Below, one piece after another: positions 35,916-46,386 of a DNA stretch of 64,000 bases. The position numbers and the translations under genes were made by a program. How positions within the stretch are numbered: position 1 is the first letter of the stretch; each line of letters starts with the position of its first letter. The notes beneath the pieces are model-generated. The model saw only the letters and a program-made list of their open reading frames with translations. It was not told where the DNA came from and searched no databases. The stretch lies in contig NZ_LWTX01000006.1 in the NCBI RefSeq assembly GCF_002094305.1, forward strand, positions 62,001 to 126,000, read 5' to 3'. The stretch comes from Prescottella equi (GTDB lineage Bacteria > Actinomycetota > Actinomycetes > Mycobacteriales > Mycobacteriaceae).

Positions 35916-37130
35916 TCATGCCGCCGGGTTACCGAACTGGCCGTTGACGACCTTGGTGGGCGCGATGAACTTCATCTCGTCCTGGTTCGGGTTGGGGCCG
36001 TGGTTGTCGGCGGTGAAGTTGTAGCGCGACAGGAACGCGGTCTTGGCGTTCGCCTGGACCTCTTCGGTCTCGAGTGCCTGCGCGAGCTTCTCGGCGTCAG
36101 TGGTTGTGCCGGCCTTCTCCGCGGCCGCGGCGACGAGCGGGAATGCGTCGTAGTTGTCGGCGATGATGAGCGTCGACGGGATGGTGCCCAGAGAGGCCAT
36201 GGTGTCGACCATCTGGTTCACGGCCGCGTTGTCCGGGTCGTACACGGTGCTCGTGAAGACCTGCGCGACAAGGTTCTTGACCTCAGGGGTGCCCAGGACA
36301 CCGTTCGGCGGCTCGTTCGCGACGAGGCTGGTGCTGGCCACCGAGGTGTTACCGACCAGCGGCACGTCCCAGCCCAGACGCTGCATGCTCTGCAGGAGGT
36401 AGCCGAGCGGGGCACCGTAGGCGTCCACCGCGAGGGCCTTGGCACCGGCGTTCTTGAGCGCCTGCAGCTGGGCGGTCATGTCGAGGGCGGTGGCCTCGTA
36501 CTCCTCGTTGCCGGCCTGCTTCAGACCTGCCGACTCGAGCGCGGTCGTCATCTCCTTGCCGAACAGCTCGCCGTAGGCGGTGCTGCCGTGGATGACGCCG
36601 ATGCTGTCGTAGCCCTTCTCCTTCGCGTGGCCGACGATGCCGCGAGCATTGTCGGCGGCACCGGGCGCCAGGTCGAAGTTGAGCGGGAACTTCGACGGAT
36701 CCGTCGAGTCCTGCGTCGGCGCAACGTTGAACGAGAGGATCTTGTTCTGCTTGAGGATCGGCAGGACGGCCGCGCCGACGGACGACGGGCCGGAGTTGAG
36801 GACCAGGTCCGGCTTCTGCTTGTTGATCGCCTCGCGCACCTTGGTGACCGCGATCGTGGCGTCGCCGGCGTCGTCGACGACGGTCAGCTCGATCTTGCGG
36901 CCGCCGATGCCGCCCGCCTGGTTCTGCACCTCGACGCCGGCCTTGGTCGCGAGGATCGACGTGTCCGCGTTGGCCTTGAGGACACCCTGCGCGCTGATGC
37001 CGCCGGTGACGAGCACGCGGTACGGCTGATCGGCACCGCCGGCCTCGGCGGAATCCGCACTTCCACACCCGGCCATCGTCAACACCGACGCGGCCACTGC
37101 CGCGACGAGAACTGGACGCCGACTCTTCAT
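35916..37130 (-). CDS. Liv-type ABC transporter binding lipoprotein, copy 2
   Basis: 404 aa lipoprotein with lipobox LTMAGC and the two-lobe periplasmic-binding fold (VLVTGGISAQGVLKAN, IGVIHGSTAYGELFG, STLIIADNYDAFP). Paralogue of the protein encoded at 16657; the two share most residues. First gene of the importer operon binding protein-LivH-LivMG-LivF. Its upstream region holds three operator-like palindromes, so this operon is probably tightly induced by its substrate. Confidence 0.9.
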   Translation of the reverse strand: MKSRRPVLVAAVAASVLTMAGCGSADSAEAGGADQPYRVLVTGGISAQGVLKANADTSILATKAGVEVQNQAGGIGGRKIELTVVDDAGDATIAVTKVREAINKQKPDLVLNSGPSSVGAAVLPILKQNKILSFNVAPTQDSTDPSKFPLNFDLAPGAADNARGIVGHAKEKGYDSIGVIHGSTAYGELFGKEMTTALESAGLKQAGNEEYEATALDMTAQLQALKNAGAKALAVDAYGAPLGYLLQSMQRLGWDVPLVGNTSVASTSLVANEPPNGVLGTPEVKNLVAQVFTSTVYDPDNAAVNQMVDTMASLGTIPSTLIIADNYDAFPLVAAAAEKAGTTTDAEKLAQALETEEVQANAKTAFLSRYNFTADNHGPNPNQDEMKFIAPTKVVNGQFGNPAA

Positions 37131-37164
37131 GACTGCCCTCCTAGAACACCCGCTACGTACAAAA

Positions 37165-37180
37165 CCAAGCGCTCGCTTGG
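37165..37180. promoter_or_regulatory. CAAGC-N4-GCTTG box 1 of the importer operon
   Basis: Perfect dyad CCAAGCG-CT-CGCTTGG, 35 bases upstream of the binding-protein start; would cover the leader or promoter. Confidence 0.6.
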
Positions 37181-37301
37181 CGTCTTGGGACGCAGAAATG
37201 CCCGGCCGACGACCACGAGGGCCCTACCTTGACAACCGGTAGTGGCGCAGCAGACGCCCCGACACGTCGAACTGCACTGTCTCACCGACCGAGCACTTCC
37301 C

Positions 37302-37319
37302 ATCAAGCACTTGCTTGAT
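37302..37319. promoter_or_regulatory. CAAGC-N4-GCTTG box 2 of the importer operon
   Basis: Perfect dyad ATCAAGC-ACTT-GCTTGAT. It also fits the published KstR2 operator AnCAAGnnCTTGnT at all fixed positions (37302-37315). Confidence 0.6.
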
Positions 37320-37321
37320 TC

Positions 37322-37339
37322 ACCAAGCACTTGATTGAG
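37322..37339. promoter_or_regulatory. Degenerate box 3 of the importer operon
   Basis: ACCAAGCACTTGATTGAG, 20 bases from box 2 centre to centre. Imperfect as a CAAGC-N4-GCTTG dyad, but 37322-37335 again fits AnCAAGnnCTTGnT. Confidence 0.5.
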
Positions 37340-37562
37340 TGGGAGCATATGGGTGTGACATAGGTAACGTCAACCGGGAGCCCCACGGGGTGGGAAGCGG
37401 CCAACGGGAAGCCCCGGCACGGATCCCGGGCCACCGCGTGTCCTGAACTCCCGTTCGCCGACCGGCGGAGGAGTTGTCCACAGCTCCCGGCAATTCCACA
37501 ACGATTCTCGAACGCGTCTCCCGAACCGACTTCCCGTCGGATCACGCGGCAACGGTTTCGGC
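37340..37562. other. Intergenic stretch upstream of the DUF559-type gene
   Basis: Together with the boxes before it, this forms a 432-base non-coding region at the edge of the island. It contains two imperfect direct copies of CGGGA(A)GCCCC at about 37376 and 37400, but no convincing ORF, RNA gene or strong hairpin. Confidence 0.5.
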
Positions 37563-38426
37563 ATGACCGCACTCCTGGAACCTTTCCGTGGCGCCGTGGC
37601 GCTCGACCGGGGGTTGGTGAGTCGACGCGGCCTGCGTCGCCACTACACCCGCCTCTACCCGGACACCTACGTACGCAACGATCTCGACGTCGACGCCTGC
37701 CTGCGCGCCCGAGCGGTGTGGTGTTGGGCCGGCGGCCGCGGCGCGCTCGCGGGACACTCCGCCGCGGCCCTGTGGGGCACCAAATGGATAGACGGCGCTG
37801 CGCCTGGCGCGCTCGCGTCCACCGACCACCTTCGTCCGCCACCCGGCATCGCGCTCTACCGCGACGCGATCCCGGCGGCCGAGATCGCCTCCCGCGGCGG
37901 CGTCGCGCTGACGAGCCCGCTGCGTACGGCATTCGATCTGGGACGTCGACTCGAGTTCGACCGGGCAGTGGAGATCGTGGACGCGCTCTACCAGTCGACG
38001 GGAACCACCCGCGCCGAACTCGCGTCGTTTGCCGAACGGCACCCGGGTGCTCGCGGAATCGTGCAGTTGCGCTCCGTGATCGACGCCTCCGACGAGGGCG
38101 CCGAATCACCGTGGGAGACCAGGACCCGGCTGACGCTCGTCCGGGCCGGCCTCCCCCGCCCGGGCACTCAGTTGGCGATCCGGGACCGTGGCCGCTTCGT
38201 CGGCCGAGTCGACATGGTGTGGGAACAGTGGGGCGTCATCGTCGAGTACGACGGTGATCACCACTTCGAACCCGAGCAGCGCAACCGCGACGTCGAACGC
38301 TGGAACGCGCTCGAGGCAGCGGGGTGGCGGGTGATCCGGGTGAAGGCCCGGCAGTTGATCCACGGCCGGGCCACGCTGATCGCGCAGGTGACCCGCGTTC
38401 TACGCGACGCCGGCGCCCCGGTGTGA
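37563..38426 (+). CDS. DUF559/Vsr-like endonuclease-fold protein
   Basis: 287 aa. The C-terminal ~90 residues (GRFVGRVDMVWEQWGVIVEYDGDHHF ... RDVERWNALEAAGWRVIRV) match the DUF559/very-short-patch-repair-like nuclease fold, with D-x-V..E-Y-D-G-D-x-H as possible metal site. The N-terminal part (LVSRRGLRRHYTRLYPDTYVR, GALAGHSAAALWG) resembles AbiEi-type antitoxin-like proteins that are very common and multi-copy in mycolata. No partner toxin is adjacent. Function unknown; no strong ribosome-binding site before ATG 37563. Confidence 0.75.
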   Translation: MTALLEPFRGAVALDRGLVSRRGLRRHYTRLYPDTYVRNDLDVDACLRARAVWCWAGGRGALAGHSAAALWGTKWIDGAAPGALASTDHLRPPPGIALYRDAIPAAEIASRGGVALTSPLRTAFDLGRRLEFDRAVEIVDALYQSTGTTRAELASFAERHPGARGIVQLRSVIDASDEGAESPWETRTRLTLVRAGLPRPGTQLAIRDRGRFVGRVDMVWEQWGVIVEYDGDHHFEPEQRNRDVERWNALEAAGWRVIRVKARQLIHGRATLIAQVTRVLRDAGAPV

Positions 38427-38433
38427 AAAGCCG

Positions 38434-38486
38434 AACGGGAATCCACGGCACGCTTCCGGGCGGAAGGTGTGCCGTGGATTCCCGTT
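38434..38486. terminator. Bidirectional hairpin between the DUF559 gene and hspR
   Basis: 18-base perfect arms (38434-38451 AACGGGAATCCACGGCAC; 38469-38486) with an inner CTTCC-GGGC-GGAAG stem. Terminates the chaperone operon and the convergent gene. Confidence 0.85.
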
Positions 38487-38498
38487 GGAGGCCCGAAA

Positions 38499-38906
38499 TC
38501 AGCGCTGGTTGCGCGGTTTCCAGACGACGAGGGCGTTGCTGCGCGGAATGGGTACGAGTTCGCGGCGGTAGCTCGCGTGGACGCGCGCGATCTCGGCGGC
38601 CATCTCGTCGACGCGGTTCTGCAGCGCCTCCACCTGGTTGGTCAGCTCGATGATGCGCTTGATGCCGGCGAGGTTGACGCCCTCGTCCTGGGACAGGCGC
38701 TGCACTTCACGCAGCAGCGCCACGTCCCGCGGCGAGTACCGGCGTCCACCACCGGTGGTGCGGTGCGGGGTGACCAGTCCGAGCCGGTCGTAGTTGCGCA
38801 GCGTCTGCGCGTGCATGCCGGCGAGTTCGGCGGCCACCGAGATGACGAACACCCGCGCGTCGGGGTCCGCGGGGACCTCCGATTTCTTGCGTGGCTTGTC
38901 GCTCAT
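38499..38906 (-). CDS. hspR: Heat-shock repressor HspR
   Basis: 135 aa MerR-type repressor: HTH VISVAAELAGMHAQTLRNYDRLGLVTPHRTTGGGRRYSPRDVALLREVQRLSQDEGVNLAGIKRIIEL, then a coiled coil. HspR binds HAIR sites with DnaK as co-repressor, releasing them when DnaK is titrated by unfolded protein. Last gene of dnaK-grpE-dnaJ-hspR, the standard actinobacterial arrangement; HAIR sites are found before dnaK and clpB in this window, closing an autoregulatory loop. Confidence 0.95.
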   Translation of the reverse strand: MSDKPRKKSEVPADPDARVFVISVAAELAGMHAQTLRNYDRLGLVTPHRTTGGGRRYSPRDVALLREVQRLSQDEGVNLAGIKRIIELTNQVEALQNRVDEMAAEIARVHASYRRELVPIPRSNALVVWKPRNQR

Positions 38907-38939
38907 GATGGTTCACCTGTCCGATCGGTTCGGAGCCGG

Positions 38940-40109
38940 TCAGGCCCCGGCCCATCCTGCTCGCGGATCGAATCCGCTGGCCTTCTCCGCCTCCAGGTAC
39001 GTCCGGAGGGCTTCGATGGCGGGATCGTCGAGTTTCTGCGGAACCGCCACCTTCACGGTGACGAGCAGATCTCCGGCGCCTCCGCCGCGCTTGGGCACAC
39101 CGCGCCCTCGCACCCTGAGAATTCGTCCGTCCGCGGTACCGGCGGGAACCTTCACGCCCACCCGGCCGTCCAGCGTCGGAACGGACAGCGTGGTGCCGAG
39201 TACCAGTTCGCCGTAGCTCACGGGAACCACGAGCGTCAGGTCGTCGCCGTTGCGCCCGAACACCTTGTCGGGGCGGACGTGGACGGTCACGTACAGGTCG
39301 CCGGACGGCGCGCCGCGCAGACCGGCCTCGCCCTGACCGGCGAGACGGATCTTCTGACCGTCACTCACCCCGGAGGGGACGCGGACGGTGATGGTGCGGG
39401 TCCGGTTGGTGACACCGTTGCCGTGGCAGTCGCTGCACGGCTCGTCGATGATCGATCCGGTGCCGCGGCAGTCGTCGCACGGTTCACTGAATCCGAATGC
39501 ACCCTGGTTGCGGCTCACGACACCGGTGCCGTTGCAGCGCGGGCACACTCGCGGGCTGGTACCCGGCTTGGCGCCACTGCCGTGGCAGGTGGTGCAGGCG
39601 GACGGGCTCGTGAGGCGCAGCGGGACGGTCACACCCTGCGCGGCCTCGCGGAAGTCCAGGGTGGTCTCGGTCTCGACATCGCTGCCGCGGCGCGGTCGTG
39701 TGCTCGAGGCGGATCGGCCGCCGCTCCGGTTGAACAGCCCGCCGAAGATGTCGCCGAGTCCACCGTCGCCGCCGGCGGCGCCGCCACCGAACAGGTCGCC
39801 CAAGTCGAAGCCGCCGCCAGCGAATCCACCACCGCCGGTGGAGTACCCGGCGCCGGGGCCGAATCCGCCGCTCGCGAAGAGCCGACGGGCCTCGTCGTAC
39901 TCCTTCTTCTTGGCCGGATCGGAGAGAACCGCGTTGGCCTCACTGACCGCCTTGAACCGCTCCTCCGCCTTGGTGTCGCCGGGGTTGGCGTCGGGATGCA
40001 GATCCCGCGCCAGCTTCCGGTACGCCTTCTTGATGTCGTCGGCGGACGCGTCGGAGGAGACGCCCAGTTCCTTGTAGAAGTCCTTCTCGATCCACTCCCG
40101 TTGGCTCAC
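38940..40109 (-). CDS. dnaJ: DnaJ co-chaperone
   Basis: 389 aa type I Hsp40. J domain (about 9-75) with HPD in [11 protein letters not shown], glycine/phenylalanine-rich linker ([27 protein letters not shown]), four CxxCxGxG zinc repeats ([32 protein letters not shown]), then substrate-binding beta domains. GTG start with AGGAGG upstream. Stimulates DnaK ATPase and delivers clients. It corresponds to DnaJ1 of the dnaK operon. Confidence 0.96.
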   Translation of the reverse strand: MSQREWIEKDFYKELGVSSDASADDIKKAYRKLARDLHPDANPGDTKAEERFKAVSEANAVLSDPAKKKEYDEARRLFASGGFGPGAGYSTGGGGFAGGGFDLGDLFGGGAAGGDGGLGDIFGGLFNRSGGRSASSTRPRRGSDVETETTLDFREAAQGVTVPLRLTSPSACTTCHGSGAKPGTSPRVCPRCNGTGVVSRNQGAFGFSEPCDDCRGTGSIIDEPCSDCHGNGVTNRTRTITVRVPSGVSDGQKIRLAGQGEAGLRGAPSGDLYVTVHVRPDKVFGRNGDDLTLVVPVSYGELVLGTTLSVPTLDGRVGVKVPAGTADGRILRVRGRGVPKRGGGAGDLLVTVKVAVPQKLDDPAIEALRTYLEAEKASGFDPRAGWAGA

Positions 40110-40143
40110 TGGGCGCCTCCTCCTTTCACTGTTGTGTGTCTAT

Positions 40144-40709
40144 CTACTCGGCTGCCGCATCGGCTGCAGGCTCGCCGTCGGTGACGGTGACCATCGCCGT
40201 GCGGAGAACCCGGTCTCCGAGGCGGTAGCCCTTGCGCAGCACGTTCCCGAGCACGGGGTTGTCGCCGTTGCCCTCCATCTGCACAGCCTCGTGCAGATCC
40301 GGGGAGAACGGGTCGCCCTCCTCGCCGAACCCGGCCAGGCCGAGCCCGTCGAGCACTCCGGAGAGCTTGTCCGACAGCGCCTTCAGCGGACCCGTCTCCA
40401 GGTCGCCGTGGGCGCGCGCCCGGTCGAGGTCGTCGACGAGGTCGAGGAACTTCGACACCACCGACACCCGCTCGTCCTCGACGGCCCGATCGATCCGGGC
40501 GAGGGCGTTGCGGCGGATGTTGGCGATCTCCGCCTTCGCGTAGCCCAGCTCGGTGCTGGCCTTCTCGAGTTCGGCGGTGATGGCGCTCAGGTCGTCGGAC
40601 TCCGTCGCGCCGGCCTCGGCCGCCTCCGGAGAGGCGGCCGCGGCGGTGGCGTCGGCGGTGTCCGTGACCTGGTCGTCGGCGGTCACCTCGCGCTCGGGGT
40701 TCTCCGCCG

Positions 40710-40713
<4 letters not shown>
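40144..40713 (-). CDS. grpE: GrpE nucleotide exchange factor
   Basis: 189 aa. Acidic, disordered N-terminus, long coiled coil ([51 protein letters not shown]) and C-terminal beta domain with HEAVQMEG and [20 protein letters not shown]. Releases ADP from DnaK. GTG start overlaps the dnaK stop by four bases. Confidence 0.95.
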
Positions 40714-42551
<1,838 letters not shown>

Positions 42552-42627
42552 AGTGATCCCTCACTTCCCTCTGTTGCAGCTTTGTGAGCTGCGGTTTCCG
42601 ATCCGTACACTGACCTGACGAACCTCA

Positions 42628-42648
42628 GATGAGCGTATTCGGCTCAAG
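42628..42648. promoter_or_regulatory. HAIR site 1 upstream of dnaK
   Basis: GATGAGC-N7-GCTCAAG: 10 of 14 arm positions match the HAIR consensus CTTGAGT-N7-ACTCAAG, and spacing is exact. Confidence 0.7.
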
Positions 42649-42682
42649 TTTGCATCCGACCTCGATCGAAGTCAACTCCAAA

Positions 42683-42703
42683 GTTGAGTCTCTTACACTC
42701 AGG
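42683..42703. promoter_or_regulatory. HAIR site 2 upstream of dnaK
   Basis: GTTGAGT-N7-ACTCAGG: 12 of 14 arm positions match the HAIR consensus. A third degenerate dyad (CAACT-CCAA-AGTTG) overlaps its left side at 42673-42686. Confidence 0.8.
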
Positions 42704-42802
42704 TTCTCGATAGGCTCAACGGGCGCGGTGGCGAGTTTGTTCCCGGCCCGTCGAACGTTCCGGTTCCGCCGATTCGTTCCCCACGCTGGATACGATTCGG
42801 AC

Positions 42803-43375
42803 GTGGACACCACCGGCGAACCCGAGGCCACCGCGCACCGCCCCCGACCGCCCCGTCCGGACGTAGCGGTCGCGCCGCTGCACGTCCGCGCGGTCGATCC
42901 GGGTACCGCACCGCGGAGCCTGCGCGCGGCGGTCACCACCTGGGCCCTCTCGGTCGCGGCGTTCGCGATCCTGGCCGGTGCCCTCGGAATCGAGTACGAC
43001 GCCGTCGTCGACGCCCTCGCCTCCGGGCTCGGCTCACGCAACCCGACGGCCGACCCGACCACGGTCGACCAGGTGGCGGGACTCACCGTGCTGGGAGTCG
43101 GCGGCGTCGGACTGCTGTTGGTCCTCGCCGCCGTGCTCGGCATCGTGCGACTGCGCAGCGGTCGCGGCCGGGTGTGGCTCACCGCGGTCGCCGTCCTCAC
43201 CGCCGCCGGGGCGGTGACGGCGTGGAGTGTGCTCGCCGATGCCGGCGACCTCACACTCCACGCGCTCACCTGGGCGCCGCTGCTGCAGGCCGGACTGGCC
43301 GCCGTGGGGACGGCCCTGCTCTACACGGGGGCCGCCTCGGCATGGCTCCGTCAGCGGGGTGACGCGGTCCGATGA
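42803..43375 (+). CDS. Integral membrane protein
   Basis: 190 aa: a charged proline-rich N-terminus, then four hydrophobic helices (LSVAAFAILAGALGI, LTVLGVGGVGLLLVLAAVLGIV, WLTAVAVLTAAGAVTAWSVL, LLQAGLAAVGTALLYTG). No family recognised. GTG start in a region clear of the dnaK HAIR sites. Its stop overlaps the start of the following oxidoreductase gene by four bases (ATGA), so they form an operon. Confidence 0.65.
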   Translation: MDTTGEPEATAHRPRPPRPDVAVAPLHVRAVDPGTAPRSLRAAVTTWALSVAAFAILAGALGIEYDAVVDALASGLGSRNPTADPTTVDQVAGLTVLGVGGVGLLLVLAAVLGIVRLRSGRGRVWLTAVAVLTAAGAVTAWSVLADAGDLTLHALTWAPLLQAGLAAVGTALLYTGAASAWLRQRGDAVR

Positions 43376-44787
43376 CCGAGGGAGTCGTCGTCGGCGCCGG
43401 CCCCAACGGACTGGCCGCGGCGGTGACGCTCGCGCTGCGCGGGGTGCGGGTCACCGTCTACGAGGCCGCCGACACGATCGGGGGCGGCACCCGCACCACC
43501 GAGCGACTGGCCCCGGGCCTGCTGCACGACGACTGTTCGGCAGTCCACCCGATGGGGGTGGCGTCGCCCTTCTTCCGCTCCCTCGACCTCGCCGCGCACG
43601 GGCTCGAATGGTGTTACCCCGAAATCGATCTGGCGCACCCGCTCGACGACGCGGTCGCGGCCGTGTTCGTGCGGTCCCTCGAACAGACGGCCGGCCGCCT
43701 GGGGCCCGACGGCCGGGCGTGGGCGAAACTGTTCGGCCCCATCGCCGATCGCTTCGACGACATCGCCGCCGAGGTGCTCCGTCCGATCGCCCACCTGCCC
43801 CGCCATCCGATCGCACTGGCCGGTTTCGGAATCGGCGCGCTCGCGCCCGCGACGCTCACGGCCCGACGTTGGCGCACCGACCAGGCCCGCGCCCTGTTCG
43901 CCGGGGTGGCCGCGCACGCCTACTACCCCCTCACCCGTCCCACGACGGCGGCCGCGGGGCTGCTGATGCTCGGCGCCGGCCACCGCTACGGGTGGCCCGT
44001 CGCCAAGGGCGGGTCCCGCGCCGTCACCGACGCGCTGGCGTCGTTACTGCGGGCACACGGCGGCCGTATCGAGACGGGCCGACGCGTCCGCTCGCTGGGC
44101 GAGTTGCCCCGCGCCGACGTCACGCTGCTCGACCTGTCCCCCACCGGTGTCGTGGACCTGGCCGGCGACCTCCTGCCCGGCCGGGTCGCGCGGGCGTACC
44201 GCCGCTTCCGGTACGGCCCGGCGGCGTTCAAGCTCGATCTCGCGGTGGAGGGTGGCGTCCCGTGGCGCGATCCGGCGTGCCGCCGGGCCGGCACCGTGCA
44301 TGTGGGCGGCACCCTCGAGGAGATCACGGCCGCCGAACGCGACGTGCACCGCGGCCGGATGCCGGAGCGGCCGTTCGTTCTGGTCGCTCAGCAGTATCTC
44401 GCCGATCCGTCCCGCTCCGCGGGCGATGTGCACCCGGTGTGGGCCTACGCGCATGTACCGCACGGCTATCCCGGGGACGCCACCGAGGCGATCCTGCGTC
44501 AGCTCGAGCGTTTCGCACCGGGCGTGCGCGACCGGATCGTGGGCGCCTTCGCCCGGTCGGCTACCGAGATGCCCCGCTACAACCCGAATTACGTGGGCGG
44601 CGACATTGCGTCGGGTGCCAACGATCCGGTGCAGATGCTGTCCCGGCCGCGGATCGCGCTCGATCCGTACTCGACGGGCATTCCCGGCGTCTACATCTGT
44701 TCCGCATCGACACCGCCCGGCGGCGGAGTGCACGGCATGGGTGGGCACAACGCGGCACTGTCGGCGCTGCGCAGGCTGCAGCGATAG
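43372..44787 (+). CDS. CrtI/PYROXD2-like FAD-dependent oxidoreductase
   Basis: 471 aa of the phytoene-desaturase/amine-oxidase type. N-terminal dinucleotide fold VVVGAGPNGLAAAVTLALRGVRVTVYEA with the arginine-type IGGGTRT FAD motif, central WPVAKGGSRAVTDALASLLRAHGGRIETGRRV, and C-terminal PGVYICSASTPPGGGVHGMGGHNAA FAD motif. These are diagnostic of the family, but not of a carotenoid substrate; no crtB or crtE is nearby. Coupled to the membrane protein before it. Confidence 0.85.
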   Translation: MTEGVVVGAGPNGLAAAVTLALRGVRVTVYEAADTIGGGTRTTERLAPGLLHDDCSAVHPMGVASPFFRSLDLAAHGLEWCYPEIDLAHPLDDAVAAVFVRSLEQTAGRLGPDGRAWAKLFGPIADRFDDIAAEVLRPIAHLPRHPIALAGFGIGALAPATLTARRWRTDQARALFAGVAAHAYYPLTRPTTAAAGLLMLGAGHRYGWPVAKGGSRAVTDALASLLRAHGGRIETGRRVRSLGELPRADVTLLDLSPTGVVDLAGDLLPGRVARAYRRFRYGPAAFKLDLAVEGGVPWRDPACRRAGTVHVGGTLEEITAAERDVHRGRMPERPFVLVAQQYLADPSRSAGDVHPVWAYAHVPHGYPGDATEAILRQLERFAPGVRDRIVGAFARSATEMPRYNPNYVGGDIASGANDPVQMLSRPRIALDPYSTGIPGVYICSASTPPGGGVHGMGGHNAALSALRRLQR

Positions 44788-44819
44788 TCCGTTCCCTACT
44801 TCTCGAGAACGGGTTCGTA

Positions 44820-44969
44820 TCAGTCGCGCTCGTCCCTCGAGTCGGGGCCGGCGTCCGTCGCCGGTCCCTGCGGGGTCGCGCCGCCCTCTTCCGCCCAGGT
44901 CCCGCGCCCACCCGGATCGGACTCGACGTCTTCTCGCGCTGTTTCACGGTTCTTCTCGTCAGGGGTCAT
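44820..44969 (-). CDS. Small acidic protein, 49 aa
   Basis: Short ORF reading MTPDEKNRETAREDVESDPG, GRGTWAEEGGATPQGPATDA, GPDSRDERD, highly acidic and without hydrophobic segments. GGAGGAAC lies 11 bases before ATG 44969. The WAEEGGATPQGPAT stretch looks like a motif of tiny conserved actinobacterial proteins, as recalled. Function unknown. Convergent with the CrtI-like gene, which ends 32 bases away. Confidence 0.6.
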   Translation of the reverse strand: MTPDEKNRETAREDVESDPGGRGTWAEEGGATPQGPATDAGPDSRDERD

Positions 44970-45001
44970 TCGTCTCGTTCCTCCGTTCGTGTCGGGTACG
45001 G

Positions 45002-45241
45002 CTACGTGTACTGCGCAACCAGTCGGTCGAACTCGTCGGCGTCGACCAGCCCGGGTTGACCGATGTCGTATGCCGTCAGGAACTTGTGCACCAATCCGAA
45101 GTCCCGGCGCAGGTCCGCGCCCGAGACGCCGGCGGCCTTCGAGCTCGCGCCGCTGCCGATCATCGCGTCCAGACTCGCCGCGATCGCGTTCAACGTGACT
45201 CGGTCGGCCTCGTTGCGACTTCCCGTTCCTCGAGTCGTCAT
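45002..45241 (-). CDS. Small soluble protein, 79 aa
   Basis: 79 residues (MTTRGTGSRNEADRVTLNAI ... FDRLVAQYT), predicted all-alpha with a serine/alanine-rich loop. ATG 45241 chosen since GGTGGAG lies 7 bases upstream, while the in-frame extension to 45304 has none. It precedes the 49-aa gene on the same strand by 32 bases. No family recognised. Confidence 0.55.
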   Translation of the reverse strand: MTTRGTGSRNEADRVTLNAIAASLDAMIGSGASSKAAGVSGADLRRDFGLVHKFLTAYDIGQPGLVDADEFDRLVAQYT

Positions 45242-45492
45242 CAGATCTCCACCTCGTTTCCGCCTGTTAGTCGTTCGCAAGGTTTCCGGCCGGATCTCCA
45301 TCATGACGGCTGGCGGAGTGTTCTGCTGGACAGCACTTCTCCGGCAAGGCTCGGAAACCGACCACTCACACCTGTGGACAGCTCTGTGAATGATTCACGG
45401 CTGCGGCAGGACTCGTCGGTTCTCGAGAACGTTTCCGCCACTCGAGTTGACGGGGCGAGGATTTCGCGGACCGGGTGCCGGTGCCCGCCCGA
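45242..45492. other. Intergenic region
   Basis: 251 bases between two minus-strand genes. No convincing ORF, RNA gene or strong dyad seen; it presumably carries the promoter of the 79-aa gene and the end of the upstream operon. Confidence 0.4.
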
Positions 45493-46386
45493 TCAGACCA
45501 ACTTGCGCAGTTCCGCGATCGCGGTGCGGGCCGCCTGCCCGATCGCCGCATCGGCCCTGGGCAACAACGCGTCCGCGCGAGCGGCACGCGTGAACACCGC
45601 GACCGCGAACGCGTCGCCGTCGGGAAATTCGATGACACCCACCTCGTTTCGGACCGCACCGAGCGTTCCGGTCTTTCCCGCCACCACGACGTCGGCGAAC
45701 GGGAACCCGGACCGTAGGCGCGCCGTGAAGATCTGACTCGCCATCACCGCGCGCACGAAAGCCGTCTGGTCCGCGGACAGCACGGCACCGCTCCACACCG
45801 CCGACAGCAGCGTGGTCATGTCCCGCGGCGTCGTCGCGCTCGACAGCACCGGATCGTAGCCACGGGGGAACACGACGCTGTCGTTGTCGCCGATCGCGGC
45901 GAACGCCTCGGCGGGCGAACGCGTGCCGGTGTCGGCCACCAGCGACTCGAGAATGTCCGACGTGCCACCGACGATCCGGGTGGACGACAGCCCGAGGGAC
46001 CGCATGGTTTCGTTCACCCGGTCCACGCCGACGCGGCGGAGCAGTTCGTCGGCGGCCGCATTGTCGGACATCGCCATCATCGACCGCGCCATGTCGCGTA
46101 GCGACATTCGCACCGGATCCGACATCTGCGAGATGCCGGTGGGTCCGGTGGTCCGGGTCGACGGGTCGAGCGTCACCTGTTCCCGCGGGTCGAGGTCGCC
46201 GGCGTCGACGAGGCGGCAGAACGCGACGACGAGCGGCAACTTGTACACCGACGCCGTGACCACCGGGTCGTCGGCGCCGACCCCGACGTCCACCCCGGCG
46301 CGACCGCCCGGCACCGGGACGGCGTGCATCCAACCGCGGACTGCGGCGTCGGCGAACACATCCGCGACGCGGCCGGTGGCCGTCAC
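45493..46386 (-). CDS. Class-A beta-lactamase-like serine hydrolase without a signal peptide
   Basis: 297 aa of the beta-lactamase 2 fold. The nucleophile motif SVYK (near residue 47), SDN (near 109) and KTGT (near 245) are intact. A clear omega-loop ExxLN is not seen, so it may be a DD-peptidase-like or esterase-type relative rather than an efficient beta-lactamase. The GTG start overlaps the LysR stop by four bases; the frame upstream runs inside LysR. No signal peptide precedes the fold, which is odd for an enzyme acting on wall or antibiotic outside the membrane. Confidence 0.78.
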   Translation of the reverse strand: MTATGRVADVFADAAVRGWMHAVPVPGGRAGVDVGVGADDPVVTASVYKLPLVVAFCRLVDAGDLDPREQVTLDPSTRTTGPTGISQMSDPVRMSLRDMARSMMAMSDNAAADELLRRVGVDRVNETMRSLGLSSTRIVGGTSDILESLVADTGTRSPAEAFAAIGDNDSVVFPRGYDPVLSSATTPRDMTTLLSAVWSGAVLSADQTAFVRAVMASQIFTARLRSGFPFADVVVAGKTGTLGAVRNEVGVIEFPDGDAFAVAVFTRAARADALLPRADAAIGQAARTAIAELRKLV

